From positions 1 through 64,000 of the forward strand of contig MPUH01000152.1 of NCBI GenBank assembly GCA_001970955.1: a DNA stretch of 64,000 bases. The letters run 5' to 3'. The stretch is from Stentor coeruleus (taxonomy: Eukaryota; Ciliophora; Heterotrichea; Heterotrichida; Stentoridae). Below are positions 30,275-40,572 of the stretch, in pieces. Both the position numbers and the translations under genes were made by a program. Every line of letters begins with the position of its first letter. Position 1 is the stretch's first letter. The notes under the pieces are model-generated. The model saw only the letters and a list, made by a program, of their open reading frames with translations. It made no database searches and had not been told where the DNA came from.

Positions 30275-30816
30275 ATGTTGAAGGCCATTATTAGAAACTT
30301 TTCTAAGCCAGTCAAAGAGATGATACTTGAAGATATTGCCAAATACGATGTTTTAGTGTATTCTAAAACTGCCTGTCCTTATTGTATAAGAGCACTAAGA
30401 AAACTTCGGAGTATGCAAATAAAATATAAAAATTGCATAATTGACACACATCCTGATGCAGATGAAATTGACAAAGCCTTGCTTGAAATAACCAACCTGA
30501 AAACAGTTCCAAATATTTTCGTAACAGGTGTGCATATTGGAGGAAANACACATCCTGATGCAGATGAAATTGACAAAGCCTTGTTTGAAATAACCAACCT
30601 GAAAACAGTTCCAAATATTTTCGTAACAGGTGTGCATATTGGAGGAAATTCCGATCTCGTGAAGGCAATTAGAGCAAGAAAAGTTCAAGAATTACTGATT
30701 AAAGCAAAAGTCAGNATTCCGATCTCGTGAAGGCAATTAGAGCAAGAAAAGTTCAAGAATTACTGATTAAAGCAAAAGTCAGTTTTCACGACGCCAATCA
30801 AGTTAAGCCAACTTAA
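30275..30816 (+). CDS. Dithiol glutaredoxin (gene inflated by two assembly joins)
   Basis: When each duplicated segment at the two N positions is counted once, the frame runs cleanly from 30275 to the TAA at 30814-30816 and gives 123 aa. The redox site CPYC is at residues 34-37 in a KTACPYC context, followed by TVPNIFVTGVHIGG (cis-Pro and glutathione-binding block) and DLVKA. It reduces disulphides and glutathionylated proteins with glutathione. The first 18 residues are basic and might target mitochondria, but this is weak. The duplicated copies differ at one base, changing ALLEI to ALFEI, so two haplotypes or a read error were joined. No shift or stop is needed to explain the gene. Confidence 0.9.
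30446..30648. repeat. 101-bp duplication around N at 30547 (contig-overlap artefact)
   Basis: 30446-30546 is repeated as 30548-30648 with a single base difference and a lone N between. This is the signature of two contig ends that overlap but were joined with a gap character. It lies within the glutaredoxin gene, where removal of one copy restores a normal protein. Confidence 0.93.
30648..30782. repeat. 67-bp duplication around N at 30715 (contig-overlap artefact)
   Basis: 30648-30714 recurs exactly as 30716-30782 with a lone N between. Same signature as the join at 30547; the 167-bp piece between the two Ns is probably a tiny separate contig. Confidence 0.93.
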
Positions 30817-31045
30817 ATTCAAAAAATTCGTAGTATTTTTAGAAATTATATGAAAAAATTTTAGTCGACGCTTTTTGAAAAGGTGATATGACATGTTTTT
30901 CAAAATATATACAAGTATATTCTCATAAATTTTACTTATCATAGATATTGTTTTATTATGATTAAATAATACATAACTTATTATAAAATGATGACTATTT
31001 GTAATAAAATTTTCTGTAATCATATAACTATAATTAACTAACTAT

Positions 31046-32005
31046 TTATTGGCCCTTAACTCTGCTTTCTTGGAGTTTAGGAATTGAGTAAATAAATGCG
31101 CCAGCCAAACTCATAACAAGCCCAACAATCAGCCAGAATGTAGGGATAATATCATCAAAAATTATCAAACTAATAAAAGTTAGCGCAACATCTTTAACAT
31201 TTCCAGTAATAGATGTGACAATAGGCGAATTCACAACAGTACACCAATTTTGTGAGAAAGTCAAAGTGATCCCAGTGTTCAAAGACAACATAAATAGAAA
31301 ATAAAAAGCCATGTTTCTATTAAACAAGTCAAAAGCAGCAGGGTCTTCAAAAATAATAATTACACATAATATAGGTATAGCTAAAGTGCTCATATAAAAT
31401 GATGAAGTAGCTGAATCGATCTCTGGATGTTTTTCTGATAATCTTTTAACAACATTAAAGTGTATTGAAGTGACGAAATTGTTGACAAATATAAAAAAGT
31501 ACCCAAAAAAATCAGCTTTAAGATCATTTGACTATATAAAAAGTACCCCAGCCAAAATCGCCCCAAAAGATATCATCAAGACCCCAACTACTTCTAAGAA
31601 ATTCGACTTTTTCTTAAGAAAAACAAAGTCCGTAACAAAAAGAAACAAAGTTGTAAGTCTTCTAAATGCTAAAAATACTGGGATATTAACTCTACTAATT
31701 GCAGTCATCCCAGACATAACATTAGCTAAGAAGCTCAGAGTTAATGGCGAACATTTCATTGCGATATCTAAAGAAAAAACAGGTACTTTCCATATCTTAG
31801 GTATACCTGCTGGTTTGATAATTTTGAAAATACAAGTAAATGCTACACCATATATAAATTGAGCTAAAAGTATCTAGATAGAATTTACCATATTCGGAAA
31901 TTTGTAGTTATGAACTAGGAATAAACTTTTATTCAGAAAGCTCAAGCTGGATGAAGAGATTCCATAGAAAACACAAACAGCTAACTTCTTGAATATACTG
32001 TCCAT
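31046..32005 (-). CDS. Nucleotide-sugar transporter, SLC35D-like (DMT superfamily)
   Basis: Joined from 32005-31889, 31873-31547 and 31531-31046 around two 15-nt introns, giving 309 aa. About nine to ten hydrophobic helices. Family blocks: SLSFLNKSLFLVHNYKFPN near the start, VFLAFRRLTTLFLFVTDFVF mid-protein, FFGYFFIFVNNFVTS, and NSPIVTSITGNVKD, the latter like the NSPLTTSVVGNLKN block of SLC35D and GDP-mannose-type transporters. It should exchange a nucleotide sugar for a nucleoside monophosphate in Golgi or ER membranes; the substrate cannot be read from the sequence. Without splicing the gene would be cut into three frames, so only the full join makes sense. Confidence 0.9.
31532..31546 (-). 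other. 15-nt intron 2 in the transporter gene
   Basis: Sense sequence GTACTTTTTATATAG, phase 0, A at position 10. It is the only one of the six with C at position 4. Splicing joins AILAG to SNDLKADFFGY. Confidence 0.92.
31874..31888 (-). other. 15-nt intron 1 in the transporter gene
   Basis: Sense sequence GTAAATTCTATCTAG, phase 0, A at position 10. Splicing joins YKFPNM to ILLAQFIYG, extending the protein to the ATG at 32005. Confidence 0.9.
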
Positions 32006-34576
32006 TTATAAAGAAGGTTAAGAAAATGGTGTCATAGAATTATATAGTGGAAACTAGGGTAGATGAAAAATGTGATAAAGAGTTTTTTTGAAGGCGGCCA
32101 TTGACTTTGGAGATTTTATTAAGTGGAATTTTTGTATTTGAAGGATTGGAAAATTAAGATTTTATGTGATAGAGGAATATGTGTGAGATTTTTATTTGTT
32201 TGAGTTATCAACTATTATATTTAGTATTTGAGTATTTTATTCTTTATGTATATGCTAAATTTTTATTCTGAGTACTTTGTTAGGATTATGAATATACATA
32301 GCTAGCTTTTTAAAGCAATCACAGGCCTTTTTTATCCTAATATACCAAATAATTTATATTTGATAAATTAAAGCTGTGATCATGAAAATTTATGTGCATA
32401 AAGTAAGGTTTTATCTATCCTATCATTTCTAACTCATACCCACAAAACATAAAATACAAAATCCTTAAAGTCTATCTCAGATTTATATAAAAATCTATTT
32501 AGAAGTCCATGATAATCCTTTAATCACAACAAAACCTTAAAAAAAAAATTTCCATTCTTTACAATATAAGCTAAATAAAAAGCATAAATGTTTAGACAAA
32601 AAAATAATTATTTTTATTAATATGGCATAATATAGCCAATAATAATTATACTCATATGCATAAAAAATGCTTATATAATTATATTATTTAGGTTTCCAAA
32701 ATATATATATCGAGTTTAAGATTGATAAATTGATTATCATGAATATAATATGATAATAAAATCATATACAAAGGAAGAAGACCTTAAAATAATCAAAATA
32801 ATATTATTGAATTTTAAATGATCTTATAAGGCTTATGAAAATGAATTTAACTGTTGATTAATTCAATATAAGAAGCAAATGAGTCATGGAAATTGTAATT
32901 AGGACGTGTAGTTTGTGAAATTTTATGATGAAATAATTGTTTTTATTAGAAAAAAATCAAATAGTTTGTAATAGCTTTTAGATTTAATATCTTCCTTATT
33001 ACAACTTTAGAATATAGTTTAATTCAGCTTAGACCTCTAGAAATGTTTGTATTTTATTAAAACTCTTGGAATAGGTATACTAAAAAGTGATGCTTCGAAG
33101 TATATATGAAAAATTGGTATGGATAAAATAAATTAGACAACCAGGAAATATTTTTGACTAAATATTAGTGTTTGAGGATTATTTGCATAACATTAGGTAA
33201 AATATAATAGATTTAGAAGTTTGTATAGTTATTTACTCCTCAGTCTTAGGGTAGTTTGCAATTTATAAAAAAAAAATCGTAAAAGACTAAATTTGAAACA
33301 AAATCTCAAATTTTGCGAGAGTTGCTTCATATGATGTTTATATAATAATTAAAATAAGGGAAATCGAGTTTGAAATTTTGATTAGAAAAGACTTTTTACG
33401 GATTATATACACATTTAGCCCATTTTGATTAGAAAAGACTTTTTTCGGATTATATACACATTTAGCCCTTAGTAATTTGAACTAATTTTCTATTAGATTA
33501 TACTAAGTATCGATTTTATATGTGAATCATGTGCTGGAAATAAGTAATTATGATATTATACAAAGAAAATTTAAAAGCAAAAATGTGTTCTAGTTTTAGA
33601 TTTCATAACTAGAACCAACTTCAATATGTTTTTATAAATCGTTTAAGTGCTTCCTATGCAATCTATATGCGTCATTTTACCATATTTAATCACCACCAAA
33701 TATTCATATAATAAATATTTAAAACTAAATTATATAATTCGATGAAATCAGTTCTTTAACCTGATAGAGTGCAAAAATCTTTACCTCCTTCCTCGGATAT
33801 TTAGAAAAACTATTTTTGCTTTTATTCTTTACGCTTTATTAAAATAGGATAAAGTGCCTAGAATTAACCATCGGAGATCAGAAGAAGGAAAAAAACAGCA
33901 AACATTAAGGAATATCAATAAAGAAACCAAAAGTAAGAAGATTTAAAGATTGTGACTAGGAAATTTTCACTTTTATCTTAGTCTTAGTGTAAATTCCCAA
34001 TGAAATTACATGAAGTTTCTGAGTAACAGCAAAGAAAAACAAATTTTGCATCTTGCAAAGCACGTTAATTAAACGGCTTAAGAGTTAAAAATTCATGTTG
34101 AATTAAACTCCTCCAGCCAGACCAAGCTCGAAAGATGGTGAATACCTCAATAATGTGAGAGTTTTCTAGACCTAAAAACTTTTTAAAATATTCTAGTTCT
34201 AAGCAAGATTTTCCATAGAAACCAACAATTTCAATATAATTCCTCAGTTTTCTCTTACTTTTCTTTCAGAAAATTAATCAAAAAGTTCCATATCTAAAGC
34301 AAAAATATATTAACTTTAGATTTCCAATTGCAATCATATCATTTCTTCAAAAAATATTCATTTTGCATCAAATATTTATCCTTAAAAACCTCAAATGGCC
34401 CTTAAATTCAATTATTATCTGAATCATAAGAAAAATTCTTAATTGTTTCAGAGACAATACAACATCCAAGCATATCCCAACATTTTTATATACTTGTATT
34501 TTATATTAATTTCACATGCATTAACCCATATAATTTTAAATTATTCGGGTTTTCATATAAAATAAAAGTAAAATAA
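32006..34576. other. Longest gene-free stretch, about 2.57 kb
   Basis: No supported gene. 32040-32260 is C-poor on the plus strand, the upstream flank of the transporter. 33375-33468 holds a 47-bp tandem duplication. Around 33780-34170 the composition is less AT-rich and broken frames look weakly protein-like, for example a piece reading NYMKFLSNSKEKQILHLAKH, but stops are as frequent as expected by chance and no family is recognised. It may be an old relic or a non-coding RNA locus. The region stands out because other gaps are mostly below 0.8 kb. Confidence 0.45.
33375..33468. repeat. 47-bp tandem duplication
   Basis: 33375-33421 and 33422-33468 are adjacent copies, nearly identical (TTTTTACGG versus TTTTTTCGG). 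There is no N between them, so it may be real or a silent contig overlap. Confidence 0.9.
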
Positions 34577-34603
34577 ATGCTTTATAATCATAAATATTAT
34601 TTA

Positions 34604-35689
34604 ATGGACGTCAAAACTACAGGACCCTATTCGTTTGCCAAAGTTAAAATCGGCCAAGGCAAGTTCCCGACCTATGAAGACTCAGAAGGACTTAGCCAAG
34701 AAAGAATAAGTACGTCTTTTAGCTCTCAAGGCATGAGTAATTTGGATCAGAGCAATTCTGATCACTCAATTGAAATATTCAAAAGTATACCAAAGAATAA
34801 AGGAACTAGCAAAATTATGCAACAAATCATAAGCAAATCTCAACCTGATGAACTTAATTCTATAATAGAATATCTATTGCCTAACATTCCTGAACTTATG
34901 AATGATATATATGGCAATTATATTTGTCAGACACTTTTTCATAATTGTTCAGCTTCTCATAGGCTTAGAATTTTAAATGCTTTGAAAGGATTTGTTGTAT
35001 CGATTTCGTATAATTGTAGAGGAACACATGCTATACAGAATTTAATCGCTATGATGAATTTAAGAGAAGAAGAAGAGGTTTATCAGAATGAAGTTAGAGG
35101 AAAAGTTGTGGAGATGAGTAAAGATGTGAATGCTTCGCATGTTATTCAAAGACTATTAGTTACAGTACATAATAGATTTTTTATTACTCGGGAAATTAAA
35201 GAACATGTAGAAGAATTGGCTACAGATAAACTAGGTGTTTGTGTAGTAAAAAAATGCTGTAACGACCCACAGATTATGAGTGAAATCTTGGGGAATTCAT
35301 TATTACTAATGCAACACCCTTATGGTAATTATGCAATACAAACTGCTATTGAGATTTGGAAGGAAGAAGCTGCACATGAGTTTTTTTCTGCAATCCAAGG
35401 AAGATGCTCACAGTTGTGCTTGCAAAAATACTCGTCTAATGTTATGGAACGAGCACTAAAAATTGAAAATATAAGAAAAAGTATAGTTAAAGAACTGATA
35501 TCAAATGGTAAAATCCCTGAACTACTTCTTAGTCAATATGGAAGTTATGTTCTTAGAACAACTGCGGAATATTGTGAAAAAGAACTTAAGAATGAACTTT
35601 TGGTTGTTGTTGAACCTGCAACGTTAGAAATGTTTAACCTCAAGTTAAAGCCATTATGGACAGAGATTATAAGAAAACTTTCGTATTAG
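34604..35689 (+). CDS. Pumilio-family (PUF) RNA-binding protein
   Basis: From the ATG at 34604 the protein has 361 aa; an ATG at 34577 would add nine residues coded by leader-like sequence. About residues 70-355 show repeated PUF helices: GNYICQTLFHNCS, RGTHAIQNLI, NASHVIQRLL, LGVCVVKKCCND, YGNYAIQTAIEIW, YSSNVMERAL and YGSYVLRTTAEY. These carry the base-contacting triads such as N-Y..Q, S-N..E and S-Y..R. PUF proteins bind UGUA-type sites in 3' UTRs and repress or localise mRNA in the cytoplasm. I count seven clear repeats; an eighth may be degenerate. It stands alone after a 2.5-kb gap. Confidence 0.9.
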   Translation: MDVKTTGPYSFAKVKIGQGKFPTYEDSEGLSQERISTSFSSQGMSNLDQSNSDHSIEIFKSIPKNKGTSKIMQQIISKSQPDELNSIIEYLLPNIPELMNDIYGNYICQTLFHNCSASHRLRILNALKGFVVSISYNCRGTHAIQNLIAMMNLREEEEVYQNEVRGKVVEMSKDVNASHVIQRLLVTVHNRFFITREIKEHVEELATDKLGVCVVKKCCNDPQIMSEILGNSLLLMQHPYGNYAIQTAIEIWKEEAAHEFFSAIQGRCSQLCLQKYSSNVMERALKIENIRKSIVKELISNGKIPELLLSQYGSYVLRTTAEYCEKELKNELLVVVEPATLEMFNLKLKPLWTEIIRKLSY

Positions 35690-36099
35690 ATAGATAATAT
35701 TCTTTAAGTTGTTTAGAAAAATATGCTTAAATGAAGGATTTTATAATAAAACCTATAAAATTTAAGGAATTTCTGATATAAGTAGTCTATTAAAATTGAT
35801 AAAGATGAATTAAAGTGTAATTATATTGGTATAATTAAGTTTTTACTAATTTTTATTATTGAAAATCATGCTAAATAATCTATGTTTATTTTTGTTTTTC
35901 TAGTAGATCAGAAGTGTGAAATAATATTTACTAATAATTGCTTTACTTTTATTTTAATATCACTATTTAATTTTGATTAGACTTTGATTTTTATTGTGTC
36001 AAGGACTTATAGACATAATTTATTTTTACATTAAAGCTTTTGAAATAATATATCTTAAATTAAAAGATATAATCAAAAGTATGACTTCAATTGATAGTT

Positions 36100-36748
36100 A
36101 AGGAGCTGAACCAGCAAGCTATAATATCACAAATAACCTTTGATCAGTTTTGCAAGTATACTTAAATCTTTCATGGGCAGTTATGAATAAAGGTTAAAAA
36201 ATCCTTTGATGTTTGTGTCTAATACTTATAGTAAAGAGTGACTAGGAACTTGCTTTCCTTCAGTGTAAGTACAGCCAAAGTACTTTATGTTATTTAAAAC
36301 AGTTAGTGTGACTAAGTTTGAACTTTTAACAGGTTTAAAAATTTATAATCTCCAGGACAAATCTACTCTTTTCTAGGTATGTCAACTTGTGCCTATTCAT
36401 TCGGCAAAGGTGAAAAAGTTTCAATCCAAAAGCTTGAAGAAAACCCTAGCCCAAACTCATACAATCCCAAAAGTCTACAATCAAAGATCTTAGTGAAAAT
36501 AAAAGAGATACATGTCAGAAAAATATACTAAAAATTACGAAAAATACTATCGAAACCAATAAATCTAGGACCAGGCACTTATTTCCCTCAATTCCAAAAA
36601 ATCAAGGTTTAGCAATAACTAAATCTGAACGAAACTTTAACTGTAATCCTAACATAAACAATACCGAAACTCTAGTTCTAGTTTCTCACAACAGCCACGA
36701 GCTGATAAAACCAAAAAGCATAATCTTTGGATCAAAATATAATCTATA
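36100..36748 (+). pseudogene. Relic of an ODF3/STPG-like (SHIPPO-repeat) protein gene
   Basis: The clearest part begins at the ATG at 36379: MSTCAYSFGKGEK, PSPNSYNPKS, a stop at about 36529, then in another frame LGPGTYFPQFQKIK, then in a third frame KPKSIIFGSKYNL. Pro-Gly-x-Tyr and FG-x-K patterns are typical of sperm-tail PG-rich repeats found in axonemal and cortical microtubule proteins. Upstream, weaker pieces (GAEPASYNI, LGTCFPSV) from about 36100 suggest the relic extends further. At least two frame changes and several stops break it and no 15-nt intron repairs them. Family identity rests on short motifs only. Confidence 0.5.
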
Positions 36749-36892
36749 AATCCGTGCCTGTATTCCAATATAGTTATTAACTCTTATGAGTTTTTCAAAT
36801 AACTAATCTATCAACCTGACAAACATCATATTCTCCACCCAATAAAAAAAAATCCATACATTTCTCAACATTTTAAGTCAAATCTAAACTAC

Positions 36893-37771
36893 CTAGACAA
36901 CTCTAGACCAGTATTTACGAGTGAATCCTCTGTTATAAGTTGGTCTATAAATGTTATCATCAGGATATGGCCACTTGAGCTTATAATCCTTTTCTAACAC
37001 TGCAGCGAAGTCAGGGAATAAGTATTTCTTGATATCTTTTTCCTCTGCTCTCTTAGCAATGAAAACCGGATCAGTGGGGTTAAGTATCTCATCAAGTTTC
37101 TTGCTAGTTGGATCAATTCCCCAGGCAATATGATTGAACATATCTTCCTTTGTATAATCATAGCCATAATTCCATGGCGTAGGTCTTGGGAGTTCATTGA
37201 AATACTTACGCAGAGCGATAATTGGGAACATTTTCAAAGCAAAACAGTTCACACCTGTGTCTGTCCAGTCATCTTCAGTCATCCTTGTTAATTTGTTAGG
37301 ATAGTCTAATTCAGTTGTCATTGCACCAAGACCTGCTCCTGGTCCATGGCGTTCAGGGACTTGCCATCCAAAGCTTCTCCAATGACGCATTCTAAGATTT
37401 CTAGCTTGTTGAAGCATAAAACAATATGGGTCTTTGTTTTTTGCGTAGACTGAATATCTGATTTTACGTCTTTTAATCCCAACATAGTCATGAAGACTAT
37501 TACCTCTTTGCTTAAGACGATAAGCTACATGATCAAATTCAGCCTGGGCTGAACGTCTATATAAGCCAGTGCTGACCATATAAGCGTACCATTTGGCCAT
37601 CAGTGGAGGGTTGTATTTCATGTGAAGATCTCTTCTTTCTATTTCAGGTTCTACGTTGTATGGGAGGCAAATATCACGCTTGATAAAGTGCCACTTGCCG
37701 TTAAGCTTGTGAGGCCTGAAAAATCTTAACTGGTACCAGAAGTTTGGGTTCAACCACGCTAATAAAGACAT
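36893..37771 (-). CDS. Trp/Tyr/Arg-rich protein of unknown family
   Basis: 292 aa, unusually rich in Trp, Tyr, Arg and Pro (for example WYQLRFFRPHKLNGKWHF and MLQQARNLRMRHWRSFGWQ), with no membrane helix, repeat or known motif. The N-terminal 20 residues are basic/hydrophobic and could be a mitochondrial targeting sequence. Such composition recalls ciliate-specific subunits of mitochondrial complexes, a guess only. The start is directly preceded by a C-poor plus-strand flank (42 G, 6 C in 37801-37920), the usual upstream mark for a minus-strand gene. Confidence 0.85.
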   Translation of the reverse strand: MSLLAWLNPNFWYQLRFFRPHKLNGKWHFIKRDICLPYNVEPEIERRDLHMKYNPPLMAKWYAYMVSTGLYRRSAQAEFDHVAYRLKQRGNSLHDYVGIKRRKIRYSVYAKNKDPYCFMLQQARNLRMRHWRSFGWQVPERHGPGAGLGAMTTELDYPNKLTRMTEDDWTDTGVNCFALKMFPIIALRKYFNELPRPTPWNYGYDYTKEDMFNHIAWGIDPTSKKLDEILNPTDPVFIAKRAEEKDIKKYLFPDFAAVLEKDYKLKWPYPDDNIYRPTYNRGFTRKYWSRVV

Positions 37772-38181
37772 TTATGGCCATAGTTTTTGAATTATGATTA
37801 ACTTGGCTGGGTTCTTGGGGAGGATCGTGGAAAGAGTTTAGAATGGAAATCGGTTGTTAAGGAGAAAGAAAGGGGAATTTTGATTTGAAGGTTATTGGAT
37901 AATATAGAGTTTGACGTGGAATGAGAGAAAATATAAGGGTTAATAGCATTAAATAATATTAAATAATCAAGGCAACTTAAAGACACTCTAATTAAAATTC
38001 CAATATAATAAAGTATACTTTTTAAACCAAATCTAATTTTCTACCCAAACTCCAAACCATTCCATATTCTCATCGAAATTACATATTTCATCCATAAACC
38101 AAAACTTTCTCAAAAAAAACCATGCGAAGCACCCAATCTCATAAAGCCCAAACTTTTCTATGAAAAACTAATATTCAAATA
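37772..38181. promoter_or_regulatory. Divergent upstream region with a skew switch
   Basis: This 410-bp gap lies between two divergent starts. On the plus strand 37801-37920 has 42 G and 6 C, whereas 38041-38100 has 20 C and 1 G. Each half is therefore G-poor on the sense strand of its own gene, with the switch near 37970. It is the clearest example of the leader composition seen across the window. No TATA-like element is distinguishable in such AT-rich DNA. Confidence 0.7.
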
Positions 38182-40452
38182 ATGGAAGAATATCTGCCAA
38201 AGCTCGAAACCAAAATGCGGAAAATTGTCTTAGACCTTATCGAGCCAACAATCCGTCGTAACAAAGAACAAGGAGAACTAATTGACCAAAACCAAAAAGC
38301 AATAGAAGGTATTCAACGGAAAATAGAGTTCAGTGAAATAATCATAGACAGAATAAACTCTAAGCTTACCGTCATAGACGAGTTTTCTAAACGTTTAATG
38401 CAACTTGACCAAGAACTCAGAGTAGCAGATGTGAGATTCGAATCTGAACGAGAAAAACTTAGAGGTCAGCTTGACATAATGTCTAGCAGAATTTCTGATA
38501 ACGAACAATGTATAAGTGTCCTTCAAGGTAAAATCGAGACTGCTCAAGTTGACCAAGTAAGCTTATCTCATGATTTAAACCTAACAAAAACTTTATTTGG
38601 TGATAAGACTGCATTACTCAAAATCGATATAGACAAAAACTTAAAAACTTGTCAAGATTATGAAGAAGGTTTAACTGTTAACATAAGCAACTTAGATAAA
38701 AGATGCTCGGTTTTATCTAATGACCTTGAAGAATATGAACTGACATCGAAAAAAGCTCTTAGGAACTCAGAAGCTGCTCTTGAAAAAATTTCAAACACAA
38801 ACGATTTAATCACAGCTTATAAAACTGAAACTAAAGCACAAGTTGATAAAATACGTATGTTGGCTATACAGTATAATCAACAAGCAATGGAAAGTTTGAA
38901 AAAATTTAAAGATCAGGTACATTATGAAATCCATTCAGAAGCACCGATTAAAATGCATGTCCGTGCTGCAGAGATGCTTTATCAGTCATTTCCTGATATA
39001 AAAATCCGTAAGCAAATAGCTGAAGCTGAGGCAAAATGTTTAGAAGGATTTGAATACTTTGAGATCCCAAAGGAACTTAAAGAAAAACTTGAAGAGTGCA
39101 AAATTAGAGTCCATGAAATAAGAAATGCTGAACTACCTAGAGAAACTCCAAGGAAGAAAAAAAAACTTAACTTGTCAGATCTTTTAAACATGAGTACGAC
39201 AATTAAAACCCATGAAGAGAAAATGAGAGAAATGGAAAGTAAAATCACTACAATTGAAGAAAAAGCAAGCCATCGTAATGAAAGCTCAGGAACGACAATA
39301 CTTGAAAGAATATTAGAAAGAAATAATAGTAGTAGCAGTAGCGAATTTGAAACTGATGCTATTGCAAACTCAGAAGTTATGAAACAAAACGCAGCAGCTT
39401 TAGCGCAGTTTATTGGGGTTAAAGATTATACAGAAGAAATACAAGCTATTAGAGAGTCTTTAGAACGAAACTATTCAGAATTTTCTGATTTCCAAACTGA
39501 AACTACAGAATTTTCCCATAGGACAATAACGCGGATTATGGAAATTAACGATAAAATATTAGGGGTTAATAATCGACAAGATGATTTTTATACTCAAATA
39601 GTATTATTAAAAGCATCATTAGAAAATACATCAGAAGAAATAGATAAAGTTGATAGAAGACATGAGAGAAATGCTGAAGAGCTTGAGAAAGTTATTGGGA
39701 AAACAAGAAAAGATTTACAAGAAAGTATTGATTATGCTTATGGTTACATGAAAAATTATATTGAAAATACTAAAAATTTACTTGATACAATTGAGTATCA
39801 AGTTACAGCTGCTGTTAATGAGGTTAATGCTTCATCAGCACAACGAAAAAGAGATAAAAATGATAACAAGTCAGAGTTTATGAATTTGAATTTAACGGCT
39901 GAAAGCATATTGAAACAAATTGATAATTTTAAGAAAATGTTTGAAAGTGTTGGAAGGAGTATTAATATTATAACGGAATATCTTAGGATTAATATAAGCT
40001 TACAATATCAAGATGAACTTGATAGAGAATCAGTAGCTTTAATTGGTTATAAAGAAGCAAAACAAGGTCATAATAGAGGCAGATCAGGAACTAGTTTAGG
40101 TCAAAAAGCTTCAATTTCACTTGATAAACAATGTATATCATGCTCAGGTCAAGTCAATCTTATAACCTCAGCTTTTAAAATAGCATGTTTAGCTTATACA
40201 CCAAGTTTAGTGAATTTCAGAGATTCCATGTATCAAAGGACAGAGCTTTTAGAAATCCAAAAGAAAATGGTTGAAGGTATTATAAATGCGCCTCTAAGTT
40301 CTGAAGTTAGCTGTGAAAGAATCCGACTTTCTAAAACCCCAAAACCAGCATGGCGACCTCCTTCAAGTTTATCAATGTATGTGAATTCAGGAGTTGTAAA
40401 CACCCCAGATTTACCCCCAATCTCTTTATCCAAAAGAATCAGTAATTATTAG
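38182..40452 (+). CDS. Large coiled-coil protein
   Basis: 756 aa. Coiled coil dominates residues 1-250 and 410-600, with a basic Lys run near 325 (RKKKKLN) and Ser runs near 390. A more globular C-terminal part (about 640-730) has two cysteines in CISCSGQVNLITSAFKIACL. The end is Pro-rich. No enzyme motif; likely cytoskeletal or basal-body scaffold by composition, family not recognised. The G-poor leader supports the start, and there is no in-frame sign of an intron. Confidence 0.83.
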   Translation: MEEYLPKLETKMRKIVLDLIEPTIRRNKEQGELIDQNQKAIEGIQRKIEFSEIIIDRINSKLTVIDEFSKRLMQLDQELRVADVRFESEREKLRGQLDIMSSRISDNEQCISVLQGKIETAQVDQVSLSHDLNLTKTLFGDKTALLKIDIDKNLKTCQDYEEGLTVNISNLDKRCSVLSNDLEEYELTSKKALRNSEAALEKISNTNDLITAYKTETKAQVDKIRMLAIQYNQQAMESLKKFKDQVHYEIHSEAPIKMHVRAAEMLYQSFPDIKIRKQIAEAEAKCLEGFEYFEIPKELKEKLEECKIRVHEIRNAELPRETPRKKKKLNLSDLLNMSTTIKTHEEKMREMESKITTIEEKASHRNESSGTTILERILERNNSSSSSEFETDAIANSEVMKQNAAALAQFIGVKDYTEEIQAIRESLERNYSEFSDFQTETTEFSHRTITRIMEINDKILGVNNRQDDFYTQIVLLKASLENTSEEIDKVDRRHERNAEELEKVIGKTRKDLQESIDYAYGYMKNYIENTKNLLDTIEYQVTAAVNEVNASSAQRKRDKNDNKSEFMNLNLTAESILKQIDNFKKMFESVGRSINIITEYLRINISLQYQDELDRESVALIGYKEAKQGHNRGRSGTSLGQKASISLDKQCISCSGQVNLITSAFKIACLAYTPSLVNFRDSMYQRTELLEIQKKMVEGIINAPLSSEVSCERIRLSKTPKPAWRPPSSLSMYVNSGVVNTPDLPPISLSKRISNY

Positions 40453-40572
40453 TATGTATTTTTATATAAAAACCTAATATCAAAAATTCATAAACTTATA
40501 CTTTGATTATAAAAATCATAAATAATCTTATGAATTTTAACCCAGGATACTTTTTTTCAATAGATAATATAA

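Noticed and set aside
30259-30342. Upstream start of the second kinesin overlapping glutaredoxin.
   Set aside because: It adds a hydrophobic stretch not found in kinesins and would overlap the divergent coding sequence by 68 bases.
30446-30782. Repeated segments that could be taken for an internal repeat protein or a tandem array.
   Set aside because: Single Ns between near-exact copies and a normal glutaredoxin after collapsing show contig overlaps.
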